A stretch of 61,644 nucleotides of DNA from Bacilli bacterium (GCA_900755065.1 CAAEFC010000003.1:1-61644); one strand, 5' to 3'. Counted from the stretch's first letter, positions 9,026 to 16,281 are shown. Numbers and translations are program-made. Notes: generated from the letters alone by a model not told the origin.

Positions 9026-9113
9026 TTATCCGTGAAGATGAATTCATCTGGAACAGACGAAGTTGTTTCTTCATCTGAACAGGGGTTCAAAAACAAGCCA
9101 AGTTTTTAAAATT

Positions 9114-9893
9114 TCATTCAGAGTCTTTGATAAATTTTTTGCCTTTTTCCAGAGCGTCTTTTTCCCATTTCGGCTGGATGCCGGAATCCGCTTCAAGCAA
9201 CAGTTTTTTTTCTTCGCGGCTCAATGTGCGTTTGGCAAAGAGATCGGGACGATGCTCGCGCGTGAGAAGAAGCGCCTGTTTCTTCCGCCAACGACGGATT
9301 GCTTCGTGATTGCCCGAAAAGAGAATATCGGGAATCTTCTGCCCCTCGAATTCGTAAGGCAACGTGTATTGCGGATATTCGAGAAGACCCTGATCGAACG
9401 ATTCTTCCCGGACAGACGCTTCCGAAATCACGCCGTCGATCAGGCGAATGACGGCATCGGAGATAAGCATGATCGGAAGTTCGCCGCCGGTCAGAACGAA
9501 ATCGCCGACGGAAATCAGTTCGTCGGCATACGCGTTGACTCGTTCGTCGATGCCTTCGTAGTGGCCCGCGATAAAGACGAGGTGCTGTTCTTTGGATAAT
9601 TCGAGGGCTTTTTCCTGCGAAAACGTCTTCCCGCGCGGAGAAGTGAGCAGGATTTTCGCTCCGTCGGTATCGACGCTTCTCAACGCGGAAAGAATCGGTT
9701 GACAGCGCATGATCAGTCCGGCGCCTCCGCCGGTAGGCGAGTCGTCGACGCGACGGTGCTTGTCTTCGGTGAACCGGCGGATATCGATTCTTTCAAATTC
9801 AACCAGGCCTTTGGCGATCGCTCTCTTGACGATCGAAGTGTCCAGATAAGAAGAAAAGAGTTCCGGAAAAAGCGTGAGAATCGTAATTTTCAT
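9114..9893 (-). CDS. trmD: tRNA (guanine-N1-)-methyltransferase TrmD
   Basis: TrmD methylates G37 of tRNAs using S-adenosylmethionine, preventing frameshifts. This is a 259-residue SPOUT-fold enzyme: it begins MKITILTLFPELF, and the knot region has FIAGHYEGIDERV and VGDFVLTGGELP. DDSPTGGGAGLIMR near residue 50 is the substrate-binding loop. It follows rimM by one base. It converges on ffh, whereas the usual direction is co-directional with it. Confidence 0.96.
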   Translation of the reverse strand: MKITILTLFPELFSSYLDTSIVKRAIAKGLVEFERIDIRRFTEDKHRRVDDSPTGGGAGLIMRCQPILSALRSVDTDGAKILLTSPRGKTFSQEKALELSKEQHLVFIAGHYEGIDERVNAYADELISVGDFVLTGGELPIMLISDAVIRLIDGVISEASVREESFDQGLLEYPQYTLPYEFEGQKIPDILFSGNHEAIRRWRKKQALLLTREHRPDLFAKRTLSREEKKLLLEADSGIQPKWEKDALEKGKKFIKDSE

Positions 9894-9894
9894 G

Positions 9895-10404
9895 TCAGAT
9901 CATTCCTTCGATCAATTCGCAGACGATTCGTTTTCCTTCGATGTCGACTTCCCGAATAAAAGCCTTGACGAAAGGCAAAAGAAGGTCTTTGCCATCGGTT
10001 TCGATGCGCAGGGTTTCGTAAGAAGCGTAGGATTCAATCCGAACGACTTTCCCGATCCGTCCCTTTTTCCGGTCAAAGACTTCACAGCCGACGAGATCGG
10101 AGAAATAGTACGTGTCCTTTCCTAACGGTTTCTGCTCGTCTTTATCGACGACGATCTTCCTTCCGACGAAAGGCAGAATCGATTCGACGGTAGGAAATTC
10201 CGCGAAAGACAGATAATCAAATCCCTGTGAGGAAGTATAGGAGCGGACGTGCGCTTCGGCATATTGCCCGGAGGTTTCGTCGTAAAGAAATACTTTTGCG
10301 TTCTTTTTATAGCGGAGAGAAGCGAAGTCGGTGGTCGATTTGACTTTGATTTCGCCCTTTAATCCGCGCGTTTTCAGAATGACGCCCAATGAAAGAAAGG
10401 TCAT
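9895..10404 (-). CDS. rimM: Ribosome maturation factor RimM
   Basis: RimM assists late assembly of the 30S head and binds ribosomal protein S19. The 169 residues have the two expected domains: an N-terminal RimM domain opening LGVILKTRGLKGEIKV, and a C-terminal PRC-barrel with YYFSDLVGCEVFD and LLLPFVKAFIREVD. It is the first gene after a terminator-like hairpin (10435-10454), so it may be partly uncoupled from khpA and rpsP upstream. Confidence 0.94.
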   Translation of the reverse strand: MTFLSLGVILKTRGLKGEIKVKSTTDFASLRYKKNAKVFLYDETSGQYAEAHVRSYTSSQGFDYLSFAEFPTVESILPFVGRKIVVDKDEQKPLGKDTYYFSDLVGCEVFDRKKGRIGKVVRIESYASYETLRIETDGKDLLLPFVKAFIREVDIEGKRIVCELIEGMI

Positions 10405-10421
10405 AATTTTTCACCAGACTC

Positions 10422-10454
10422 ATTATAAAAAAAAGATGCGGCTTTTGCCACATC
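10422..10454 (-). terminator. Terminator hairpin between khpA and rimM, overlapping a possible promoter
   Basis: Read on the minus strand, GATGTGGC (10454-10447) pairs with GCCGCATC (10442-10435) around AAAA and is followed by eight T. The T run leads directly into TATAAT (10427-10422), with TGGCAA 17 bases further up as a weak -35. The element could end most rpsP-khpA transcripts and start a separate rimM-trmD message. The terminator is well supported, the promoter only plausible. Confidence 0.75.
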
Positions 10455-10457
10455 AAT

Positions 10458-10748
10458 TTATTCATTTGTTCCGTTTTGCCCGTCTTCTTCGCTTTCTTCC
10501 GTTTTTTTAGAGGCGAATTTGAGATGAACTCTCTCGTTGTTGGTCTTTCCGGCGATGGAAATGACTTCGCGAAGGGCTTCGGCGGTGGAACCGTGTTTGC
10601 CGATCAGCCTTCCGGTATCTTCCGAATCGCAGATGATCATAAAGGTGCGGTCTTTCGCTGAATCGTTCGGCAATTCCTTGATTTCCACAGCGTCTTTATT
10701 CATCACGATCGGCTCGATAATCTTGCGGATCGCGGCGATGTAATCCAT
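10458..10748 (-). CDS. khpA: KH-domain RNA-binding protein KhpA (YlqC)
   Basis: KhpA is a small KH-fold RNA-binding protein linked to cell-size control and small-RNA biology, usually acting with KhpB/Jag. The 96 residues contain the GxxG loop as LIGKHGSTAEALR near residue 50, the defining KH feature. It sits three bases after rpsP, the standard rpsP-ylqC order. The C-terminal 15 residues are acidic and variable. Confidence 0.92.
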   Translation of the reverse strand: MDYIAAIRKIIEPIVMNKDAVEIKELPNDSAKDRTFMIICDSEDTGRLIGKHGSTAEALREVISIAGKTNNERVHLKFASKKTEESEEDGQNGTNE

Positions 10749-10751
10749 CCT

Positions 10752-11036
10752 TTATTCTCCCTTTTTCTTCTTGCTTTCGGCGAATTCTTTGATGATGCCT
10801 TCGTGGGAAAGAATCGAACGGACCGTGTCGGAAGGAATCGCGCCGTTGCCGAGCCATTTCAGAATCTTTTCGCGGTCGAGCGTAAGCGAAGGCGCTTTTC
10901 CGGTTGCGTTCGGATTGAAATAGCCGACCTGTTCGATGTAACGGCCGTCTCTGGCGAAACGGGAATCCGCGACGACGATGCGGTAGATCGGATCTTTGTG
11001 CCGTCCGATGCGGGTTAATCTGATTTTTACTGCCAT
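10752..11036 (-). CDS. rpsP: 30S ribosomal protein S16
   Basis: S16 binds 16S rRNA and is needed for 30S assembly. The 94-residue protein begins MAVKIRLTRIGRHKDPIYRIVVADSR, shown here only as the recognisable S16 N terminus (core motif RIGRHKDPIYRIV), and continues with FNPNATGKAPSL. AAAGGAGA precedes the ATG and a consensus promoter lies 30 bases upstream. It leads the inverted block rpsP-khpA-rimM-trmD. Confidence 0.96.
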   Translation of the reverse strand: MAVKIRLTRIGRHKDPIYRIVVADSRFARDGRYIEQVGYFNPNATGKAPSLTLDREKILKWLGNGAIPSDTVRSILSHEGIIKEFAESKKKKGE

Positions 11037-11065
11037 AGTGATTGTATCTCCTTTTGAACAGAAAT

Positions 11066-11094
11066 AGCATACAGAAGTTTTTTCTGACTGTCAA
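11066..11094 (-). promoter_or_regulatory. Promoter of rpsP
   Basis: On the minus strand a perfect TTGACA (11094-11089), a 17-base spacer and TATGCT (11071-11066) form a strong housekeeping promoter about 30 bases before the rpsP start. Confidence 0.88.
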
Positions 11095-11399
11095 GTAAAA
11101 ACGCTTAACATATTGACTTTCTATTACTAATTAAAGTCAAAGAAGACGTAAAAGAGGGTGAGGAAACGAAGAGGGATCGAGGAAAAGATCGCAAGAAAAA
11201 AGGAAACAAAGGGATTTTTGGTTTAGGATAGTGTACTGGTCGATTTCTCATGTAGGGTAAAGGATAGAGCAAGAGGGAAAGGGATTTTCGGACATTTATA
11301 TCTATGAAAGCGACCTTTACCTGACTGCCGTGTGGCAGAAAGACGAATCCGGAAACGGTTGGTCGCAACGGATTTAAACGGAACGGATACGCGCATCAG
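11095..11399. other. Intergenic stretch without a recognisable gene
   Basis: About 300 bases, purine-rich on the plus strand from 11140 to 11220. The only hint of coding is a short plus-strand frame at 11261-11374 that ends DLYLTAVWQKDESGNGW, resembling the end of a cell-wall repeat protein, but it is too short and has no start region. I see no promoter, RNA gene or repeat I can support. Confidence 0.6.
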
Positions 11400-11606
11400 A
11401 TGCGTCCATTTATATCTTGTCATGATGGCTCAATCTATCCAGACATTAAAGAAACCCATTACAAGCAGAAGATAACAAAACGAAATGAGCGAATAGTTGA
11501 CAACTGCGACATTCTTGTTTGTCACATAGAAGAAACCTACAAAAGCGGAGCCTATCGCACGCTCAAATACGCACAAAAGCAAAACAAACCAATAATTTAT
11601 AGATAA
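11400..11606 (+). pseudogene. C-terminal remnant of a SLOG/DUF1273-like nucleotide-binding protein
   Basis: From about 11430 the frame reads SIYPDIKETHYKQKITKRNE, then IVDNCDILVCHIEE and SGAYRTLKYAQKQNKPIIY. This matches the end of YpsA/DUF1273-type SLOG proteins, where a KRN-x-x-(M/I)VD motif and a GGAxxTLxYA motif form the C-terminal nucleotide-binding half. Only about 60 of the usual 150-200 residues remain, and the preceding sequence does not extend the family in any frame. AT content is higher than in the flanking core genes. A terminator follows directly. I call it a decayed gene. Confidence 0.65.
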
Positions 11607-11608
11607 TA

Positions 11609-11638
11609 ATGAACAGTACTTTACTGTTCATCTTTTTT
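11609..11638 (+). terminator. Intrinsic terminator after the SLOG remnant
   Basis: ATGAACAGTA (11609-11618) and TACTGTTCAT (11622-11631) are perfect inverted arms around CTT, followed by CTTTTTT. It probably belonged to the once complete SLOG gene. Confidence 0.8.
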
Positions 11639-11665
11639 AATAAACTCAATAAAAGAACTATCTTT

Positions 11666-11875
11666 TTAGCCCTTTTTATAATAAAAGATAACATTATATT
11701 TTGCCCTTGTTATGGCAACATACAATTTACTTTTGCTTTCTTCACTTTCAGGAAGTATTTTGTCTTTTACAAAATCAACGAATGGTTTGTATATACAATT
11801 AAAACATTGTCAAATGTTAAATCTTTCAATATGCTCAAAGCATTTAAAATTTTCGATTACAATTTTATCTATCAC
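11666..11875 (-). pseudogene. Fused remnant: start of an AAA/OLD-type ATPase joined to the end of a UvrD-like helicase
   Basis: A GTG at 11875 opens the frame IDKIVIENFKCFEHIERFNI, the N-terminal strand of RecF/OLD/AAA-type ATPases (IxNFKxF). It stops at TGA (11812-11810). In the same frame immediately after, the sequence continues and ends KLYVAITRAKYNVIFYYKKG (stop at 11668-11666), which is helicase motif VI and the C terminus of UvrD-like helicases. The simplest reading is one deletion that removed most of two adjacent genes, an ATPase/nuclease followed by a helicase, the order seen in Gabija (gajA-gajB). It lies just downstream of the Fic gene on the same strand. Gabija identity is inference. 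Confidence 0.6.
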
Positions 11876-11894
11876 TTACATTTTCTTCTTTTGT

Positions 11895-12833
11895 TTACTT
11901 AAATCTTTTCCAACACTTTTCTTTCATAAAGGTCTTTATTGTGCTGGTGTCTTTGCCTTCATAGTAGTCTACTAATAGTCGCTTGAATTCTGGGACTTCT
12001 TTTTCTGGAATAACAATCAAACCTTCGCTTTGTGAAATCAAAAAGTGGTTTGTAAAGATGACAGCTGCTCTTTTGTTGCCATCATTAAAAATTTGAGTTT
12101 TCATTGCATACAAACATAAGTCAATTGCCTTATCTATATTTGAAACATTGCTTGAAACGATGTTGTTAATGGCTTCTTTTATATCAATTTCGTTTGGAAT
12201 TGGTGGAACATAAGTTGAGCCACCAATGGCAACCGGAACGCCTCTTATTCTTCCACCTTGTTCGTAGAAACCTTCATTTACAAGTCCTGCAATATATGAA
12301 AGGATATAAAAGTCTGTTTTCACTTGGATTACATCTTTATCCAAAATAAATTCCCAAGCATGTTTAAGATTTAGGATTTTTTGAACATCGCTTGCTCGCA
12401 TTCCACTAACTTTGCCATTTTCAATAATAATTTCTGTTTGTGGATAGGTTGTCGCAACTCCTTCTAAAATTGCTTGGTCGTAAATATTGGCTTTCATATT
12501 GGCTCTTGCAAACTCCAAATTCAACTCTACATCTGCTGAAAGCTCATTAGAAACATAACCAAGCATTGCAAGTTCTTTTTCAATTTGTCTAATGGATTTA
12601 CTAAGTTCTCTTGCTTCTTTGGAATACCTTAAAAGTGTTTGATAAAGTTCATCTGAAAACTTATCTACATACTGAGATGTTAATTTGCCCCGTTCACGTT
12701 TGCGCATATACAAGTACTTGCCACTTTTATTTTCTTTAATTTCTGTCGTTCCTGTGTATGGAATTAAACTTAACCTTGTTTGTAAATCTGCCTTTTTTCT
12801 TAATAGTTCTTGAATATTGTTTAAGTTATTCAT
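11895..12833 (-). CDS. Fic-family protein with Gln in place of the motif histidine
   Basis: A 312-residue protein with a Fic/Doc core. Fic enzymes transfer AMP or other phosphate-containing groups to target proteins through an HxFxxGN(G/K)R motif. Here the motif reads KTQIFNDGNKRAA, with Gln247 where the catalytic His is expected, while Phe249, Asp251, Gly252, Asn253 and Arg255 are kept. The N-terminal 110 residues are helical and charged, with an (R)KRERGK patch. The gene is far more AT-rich than neighbouring core genes and has AAAGGAG before its ATG. It looks intact and is the only complete accessory gene in this patch. A role in toxin-antitoxin or phage defence is possible but not shown. 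Confidence 0.8.
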   Translation of the reverse strand: MNNLNNIQELLRKKADLQTRLSLIPYTGTTEIKENKSGKYLYMRKRERGKLTSQYVDKFSDELYQTLLRYSKEARELSKSIRQIEKELAMLGYVSNELSADVELNLEFARANMKANIYDQAILEGVATTYPQTEIIIENGKVSGMRASDVQKILNLKHAWEFILDKDVIQVKTDFYILSYIAGLVNEGFYEQGGRIRGVPVAIGGSTYVPPIPNEIDIKEAINNIVSSNVSNIDKAIDLCLYAMKTQIFNDGNKRAAVIFTNHFLISQSEGLIVIPEKEVPEFKRLLVDYYEGKDTSTIKTFMKEKCWKRFK

Positions 12834-12850
12834 ATTATTGCTCCTTTTTG

Positions 12851-12902
12851 TTTTAGGGAATATTTATGTTTCAATCATACAAGTTTGTTCCCTAAAATTC
12901 AA
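12851..12902 (-). promoter_or_regulatory. Promoter of the Fic gene with operator-like inverted repeat
   Basis: On the minus strand TTGAAT (12902-12897), a 17-base spacer and TATGAT (12879-12874) form a good promoter. TTTTAGGGAA and TTCCCTAAAA, perfect ten-base inverted arms at 12851-12860 and 12888-12897, bracket the -10. One arm fills the spacer next to the -35 and the other lies in the early transcribed region, the geometry of a repressor operator or a looping site. Confidence 0.72.
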
Positions 12903-13018
12903 TGAATTATGCCATAAATTTTTGTATAGCGTGAATTCTTAAAGTAAATTCCGCTTTATATCAAAAAGAAGATTCTAGTTTGATAAGGTATACATTTTTC
13001 TGTTCGACTAAATAATGC

Positions 13019-13047
13019 TTGTTTTTTATTTCGACTTTTGGTATTAT
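13019..13047 (+). promoter_or_regulatory. Promoter of rplS
   Basis: TTGTTT (13019-13024), a 17-base spacer and TATTAT (13042-13047) with TG at 13039-13040 as an extended -10. It lies 67 bases upstream of the rplS start. Its presence is required because rplS no longer follows trmD. Confidence 0.75.
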
Positions 13048-13113
13048 GTTTGAGCATGAAATGCAATATTCGTTTTTTCGGGCGGATATTTACTTGAAAG
13101 GAGCGTGTCTTCA

Positions 13114-13461
13114 ATGAATAACCAGTTGGTTGATACGATCACCAAAAGTCAGATTCGGAACGATCTTCCGAAATTCGTCACCGGCGATACGATCAAAGTC
13201 AATGTTCGGATTATTGAAAATGGCAAGGAAAGAATCCAGGTCTTCCAGGGTGTTGTCATTGCACGTCGCGGCTCAGGAGTGAGCGAAACATTTATCGTAA
13301 GAAAAATGTCGTCGGGAATCGGTGTCGAAAGAACCTTCCCGGTAAACTCTCCGGTCATTTCTTCGATTCAGGTGGTCAAACACGGCAAGGTCAGAAGAAA
13401 GAAAATCTACTTCATCCGAAATAGATCCGGCAAATCCGCGCGTCTCAAAGAGGTGCTGTAA
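13114..13461 (+). CDS. rplS: 50S ribosomal protein L19
   Basis: L19 sits at the 30S-50S interface. The 115-residue protein shows the family core VTGDTIKVNVRI, ERIQVFQGVVIARRGSG and FPVNSPVI, ending RSGKSARLKE. The ATG at 13114 is used because GAAAGGAG at 13096-13103 is ten bases before it; the GTG at 13105 would be too close. In related genomes it follows trmD directly; here it has its own promoter and terminator. Confidence 0.96.
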   Translation: MNNQLVDTITKSQIRNDLPKFVTGDTIKVNVRIIENGKERIQVFQGVVIARRGSGVSETFIVRKMSSGIGVERTFPVNSPVISSIQVVKHGKVRRKKIYFIRNRSGKSARLKEVL

Positions 13462-13471
13462 CCGATCGTTG

Positions 13472-13507
13472 AAAAAAGGCTTTCCTGCATTTCGGGAAGG
13501 CTTTTTG
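13472..13507 (+). terminator. Intrinsic terminator after rplS
   Basis: AAAAAGGCTTTCC and GGGAAGGCTTTTT form a long stem with one mismatch around a short loop, ending in five T. It isolates rplS from lepB. Confidence 0.75.
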
Positions 13508-13555
13508 TTTTCCGGACCTGCAATTTGCGTTATAATAGGGAAAAGGAGAGAGCCG

Positions 13556-14149
13556 ATGAAAATTTTCAGAAGAGTCCTGCTGTCGTTCATCCTCGTATTC
13601 GCCGTGCTTTTCGGGGCTTTTTCGCTGTACTTCAATCTCTGTTGCGAAAAGGTCATCATCAGCGGTGCGTCGATGCAGAATACGTTGCAGAACGGACAAC
13701 TCGGCGTTTACGTTCACCGGGACCGCCTTTTCAAAGCAATCGGAAGAAACGACATCGTCGTCTTTTCCCGTTCGGGCGTCGACGGCAACGAAGCACGTTT
13801 AGTCAAAAGAGTCATCGGGCTTCCTCATGAAACGGTTCGGATTCTCTTCGACGGGACGATCCTGATCGACGGAGAAGAGATCGCTCAGAATTACCTCGAC
13901 GAAGCGCAGCGGGCTTCGACATATCAACTCAAAAACATCGACCGAATGGAAGTGAGTCTGAATGAAAATCAGTATTTCGTTCTCGGGGACAATCGCAGCG
14001 TCAGTTACGATTCGCGTTATTTCGGCGCGATCGAATCGGAGACGATTCTCGGAAAGATGATCCTGACGTACGGAAAGGAGAACGAAGAAGGAAAAAAATC
14101 GTATTTTCCGTTGAAATTTTTAAGCGAGGTGGCCGTATGGATATCGTGA
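13556..14149 (+). CDS. lepB: Type I signal peptidase
   Basis: This enzyme removes signal peptides from exported proteins at the outer face of the membrane. The 197 residues begin with one membrane span (residues 6-28). The catalytic Ser39 is in SGASMQNTL and the general-base Lys84 in RLVKRVIGLP; the later box GDNRSVSYDSRYFG is also typical. AAAGGAGAG precedes the ATG at 13556, and TATAAT at 13531-13536 is a likely -10. It overlaps rdgB by 13 bases. The DUF6973-like protein at 45300 is a possible substrate. Confidence 0.94.
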   Translation: MKIFRRVLLSFILVFAVLFGAFSLYFNLCCEKVIISGASMQNTLQNGQLGVYVHRDRLFKAIGRNDIVVFSRSGVDGNEARLVKRVIGLPHETVRILFDGTILIDGEEIAQNYLDEAQRASTYQLKNIDRMEVSLNENQYFVLGDNRSVSYDSRYFGAIESETILGKMILTYGKENEEGKKSYFPLKFLSEVAVWIS

Positions 14150-14736
14150 TCGCAAGCAACAATTTGCATAAGATTGAAGAATACAGGGAGATTTTTCAGG
14201 GTTGGGAAGGAAAAATCCTTTCCATGAAAGACGCGGGAATTTTCGTTTCTCCCGAAGAAAACGGGGCGACTTTTCAGGAAAATTCGCTCATTAAAGCCCG
14301 TGCGTGCGCGGAACGAACCGACAAAGTCGTGCTCGCCGACGATTCGGGATTGATCATTCCTTCGCTTCCGGATATTCTCGGCGTGGAAACCTCGCGCTTT
14401 CTGGGCGAAAACACGCCATATCCGGTGAAATGGGCGGAAATTCTCCGCCGACTGGAAGGCAAGAATCGGGAAGCCCGCTTCGTCTGTTGCATCACGGTCG
14501 TGAATTTGTCGGAAAAACCGGCGGTTTTCGTCGGAGAATGTCCGGGAAGCATCGGTGAACGCCCGGAGGGGAATACCGGGTTCGGCTATGATCCGATCTT
14601 CATTCCGGAAGGATACGATCGGAGTTTTGCCTGCCTCGGCGAAGATCTGAAAAACCGGATTTCGCACCGCGCCCGGGCAACGGAAAAGATGATCGCCTGG
14701 TTGAAGGAGAATTTCGATGAGAATTTTATTGACTAA
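14137..14736 (+). CDS. rdgB: XTP/dITP diphosphatase (RdgB/HAM1 family)
   Basis: This pyrophosphatase hydrolyses deaminated purine nucleotides such as dITP and XTP so that they are not built into DNA. The 199 residues start MDIVIASNNLHKIEEYREI, carry the substrate loop GATFQENSLIKA and the metal-binding VVLADDSGL near residue 68, and end with GFGYDPIFIPEG and ISHRARA. It overlaps lepB upstream and surE downstream, so the three are translationally coupled. Confidence 0.94.
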   Translation: MDIVIASNNLHKIEEYREIFQGWEGKILSMKDAGIFVSPEENGATFQENSLIKARACAERTDKVVLADDSGLIIPSLPDILGVETSRFLGENTPYPVKWAEILRRLEGKNREARFVCCITVVNLSEKPAVFVGECPGSIGERPEGNTGFGYDPIFIPEGYDRSFACLGEDLKNRISHRARATEKMIAWLKENFDENFID

Positions 14737-15427
14737 CGACGACGGATATCGAAGCGAAGGTCTTCTCCTTTTGCGGAAAGTACTGGAACAATACGGGGAA
14801 GTGTTTACGGTTGCGCCCGAGCGGGTTCAGTCCGGAAAAAGCGTTTCCCTGACGATCCGTCAAAAGATACCTTATCGGAAACTGGACGATAGGTACTACT
14901 GTCTCGACGGTTCGCCGGCCGATTGCGTGATCTTCGGGATCTGCCATGTTCCGGATATCGATCTCGTCGTTTCCGGGTGCAACGACGGCTACAATCTCGG
15001 CACGGATACGCTGTATTCCGGCACTTGCGGAGCCTGCATTCAGGGGCTGATCGGAGGAATTCCCGGCATCGCGTTTTCCTGCAAAAGCAAAGATTATTTC
15101 TTTCAGATCGAAGCGATCGCGGGAAAGGTTTTTGATTGCATTCTGAAAAAGGGCTGGCTTTCCTCGCGGGGCTTTCTCAACGTCAACTTTCCTGAGCGGG
15201 AAACGGAAAAAGGAATCTTGCTGACGGAACTTTTTGTCCGGAAAATCCGTTATCAGACGGAAGAAGAAACCGCAAGTTCCTTTCTTTCGCAAAGGGAAAT
15301 GGAAACGACTTCGGACATTTGCTTCGATGTCGGTGCGGTCCGCGCGGGTTACGTATCGGTGACCCCTTTGAAAGGGGATTATTCCTGTGCAGGTCTTTGG
15401 ACTGAATCCGAGGAGGTCCGGCGATGA
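14717..15427 (+). CDS. surE: 5'/3'-nucleotidase SurE
   Basis: SurE is a metal-dependent phosphatase acting on nucleoside monophosphates. The N terminus MRILLTNDDGYRSEGL holds the two metal-binding Asp residues, followed by VAPERVQSGKS and the VSGCNDGYNLGTDTLYSGT motif around residues 91-108, in which the usual GxNxGxxxxYSGT is recognisable. The length of 236 is slightly short of the common 250. It overlaps rdgB by 20 bases and rbgA by four. Confidence 0.93.
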   Translation: MRILLTNDDGYRSEGLLLLRKVLEQYGEVFTVAPERVQSGKSVSLTIRQKIPYRKLDDRYYCLDGSPADCVIFGICHVPDIDLVVSGCNDGYNLGTDTLYSGTCGACIQGLIGGIPGIAFSCKSKDYFFQIEAIAGKVFDCILKKGWLSSRGFLNVNFPERETEKGILLTELFVRKIRYQTEEETASSFLSQREMETTSDICFDVGAVRAGYVSVTPLKGDYSCAGLWTESEEVRR

Positions 15428-16281
15428 AACAAAAAGGCATTCACTGGTTTCCCGGCCATATGCAGAAGGCTCTTCGTCAGATCGATGAGCGGTTGAAATG
15501 GATCGACGTCGTCGTGGAAATCGTCGACGCCCGATGCCCGTTTTCCAGCAAAAACCCTTATCTGAACGATCGGATCGCCGGGAAGAAGAAAGTCCTCGTC
15601 CTGTCCAAAAAAGACCTTTCCGACGAGAAAGCCCTCGAACCGTACGCCGCCTTTTACCGCGAGGAGAAGTATGTCCCCGTTTCCGCCGATCTGAACGATC
15701 GCGCGGATATCGCATCGATCCGAAAGGCAATCCGGGCGCAAGGGGAAGGAAAAACGAAAAAATATCTCGATAAAGGAATGAAGCCTCAGCCGATCCGGGC
15801 GATGATCGTGGGCATTCCCAACGTCGGGAAATCGACGTTAATCAACCGTCTGGCGGGAAGAAGTTCGATGTCGGTGGCGAATACGCCGGGGCATACCCGG
15901 GCACAGCAGTGGCTCAAAGCGGACGGGGGACTCGAACTGCTCGATACGCCGGGCATTCTGCCCCCGAATTACGAAAACCGGGACGTGGCGATCCGTCTGG
16001 CGTTAATCGGCGCGATGAAGGTGGAAAATTTGCCGGTCGGCGAACTGAGCGAGTATCTTTTGAAGATGATGAAAAGCCGTTTTCCGGAGGCGTTGAAGAA
16101 GCGATACGATCTGACGGACGATGATCTTCTTTCCGACGGCGACGTGCTGAAAGGCATTGCCCGGCGGCGCGGGTTTCTTTTGCCGCAGGGCGAATACGAT
16201 CTCGAACGGGCGGAATTTCTGCTTTTGAAAGAATTCAGGGAGGGACTGATCGTCCGATCGGTTTTCGATGAACGATGTTAG
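15424..16281 (+). CDS. rbgA: Ribosome biogenesis GTPase RbgA (YlqF)
   Basis: RbgA is a circularly permuted GTPase for late 50S assembly. The 285 residues start with the family box GIHWFPGHMQKALRQI. The G4 motif (LSKKDL, about residue 60) precedes G1 (GIPNVGKSTLINRL, about residue 130) and G3 (LLDTPGIL), the permuted order that defines the group. A C-terminal helical domain follows. In Bacillus the order is rplS-ylqF-rnhB; here lepB, rdgB and surE are inserted between the first two. Confidence 0.95.
   Translation: MKQKGIHWFPGHMQKALRQIDERLKWIDVVVEIVDARCPFSSKNPYLNDRIAGKKKVLVLSKKDLSDEKALEPYAAFYREEKYVPVSADLNDRADIASIRKAIRAQGEGKTKKYLDKGMKPQPIRAMIVGIPNVGKSTLINRLAGRSSMSVANTPGHTRAQQWLKADGGLELLDTPGILPPNYENRDVAIRLALIGAMKVENLPVGELSEYLLKMMKSRFPEALKKRYDLTDDDLLSDGDVLKGIARRRGFLLPQGEYDLERAEFLLLKEFREGLIVRSVFDERC

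Noticed and set aside
11261..11374. Short frame ending DLYLTAVWQKDESGNGW, like a cell-wall repeat end
   Set aside because: Only about 37 codons, no start or upstream extension; too little to call a remnant.
11810..11812. TGA read as Trp, making the ATPase/helicase remnant one open frame
   Set aside because: Certain genes here (lepB, surE, mutS) end at TGA, and TGG is the normal Trp codon, so the standard bacterial code applies.
11609..11902. Plus-strand frame of 97 codons, rich in Phe and Ile
   Set aside because: It is the antisense of the ATPase/helicase remnant, whose minus-strand reading has clear family motifs.
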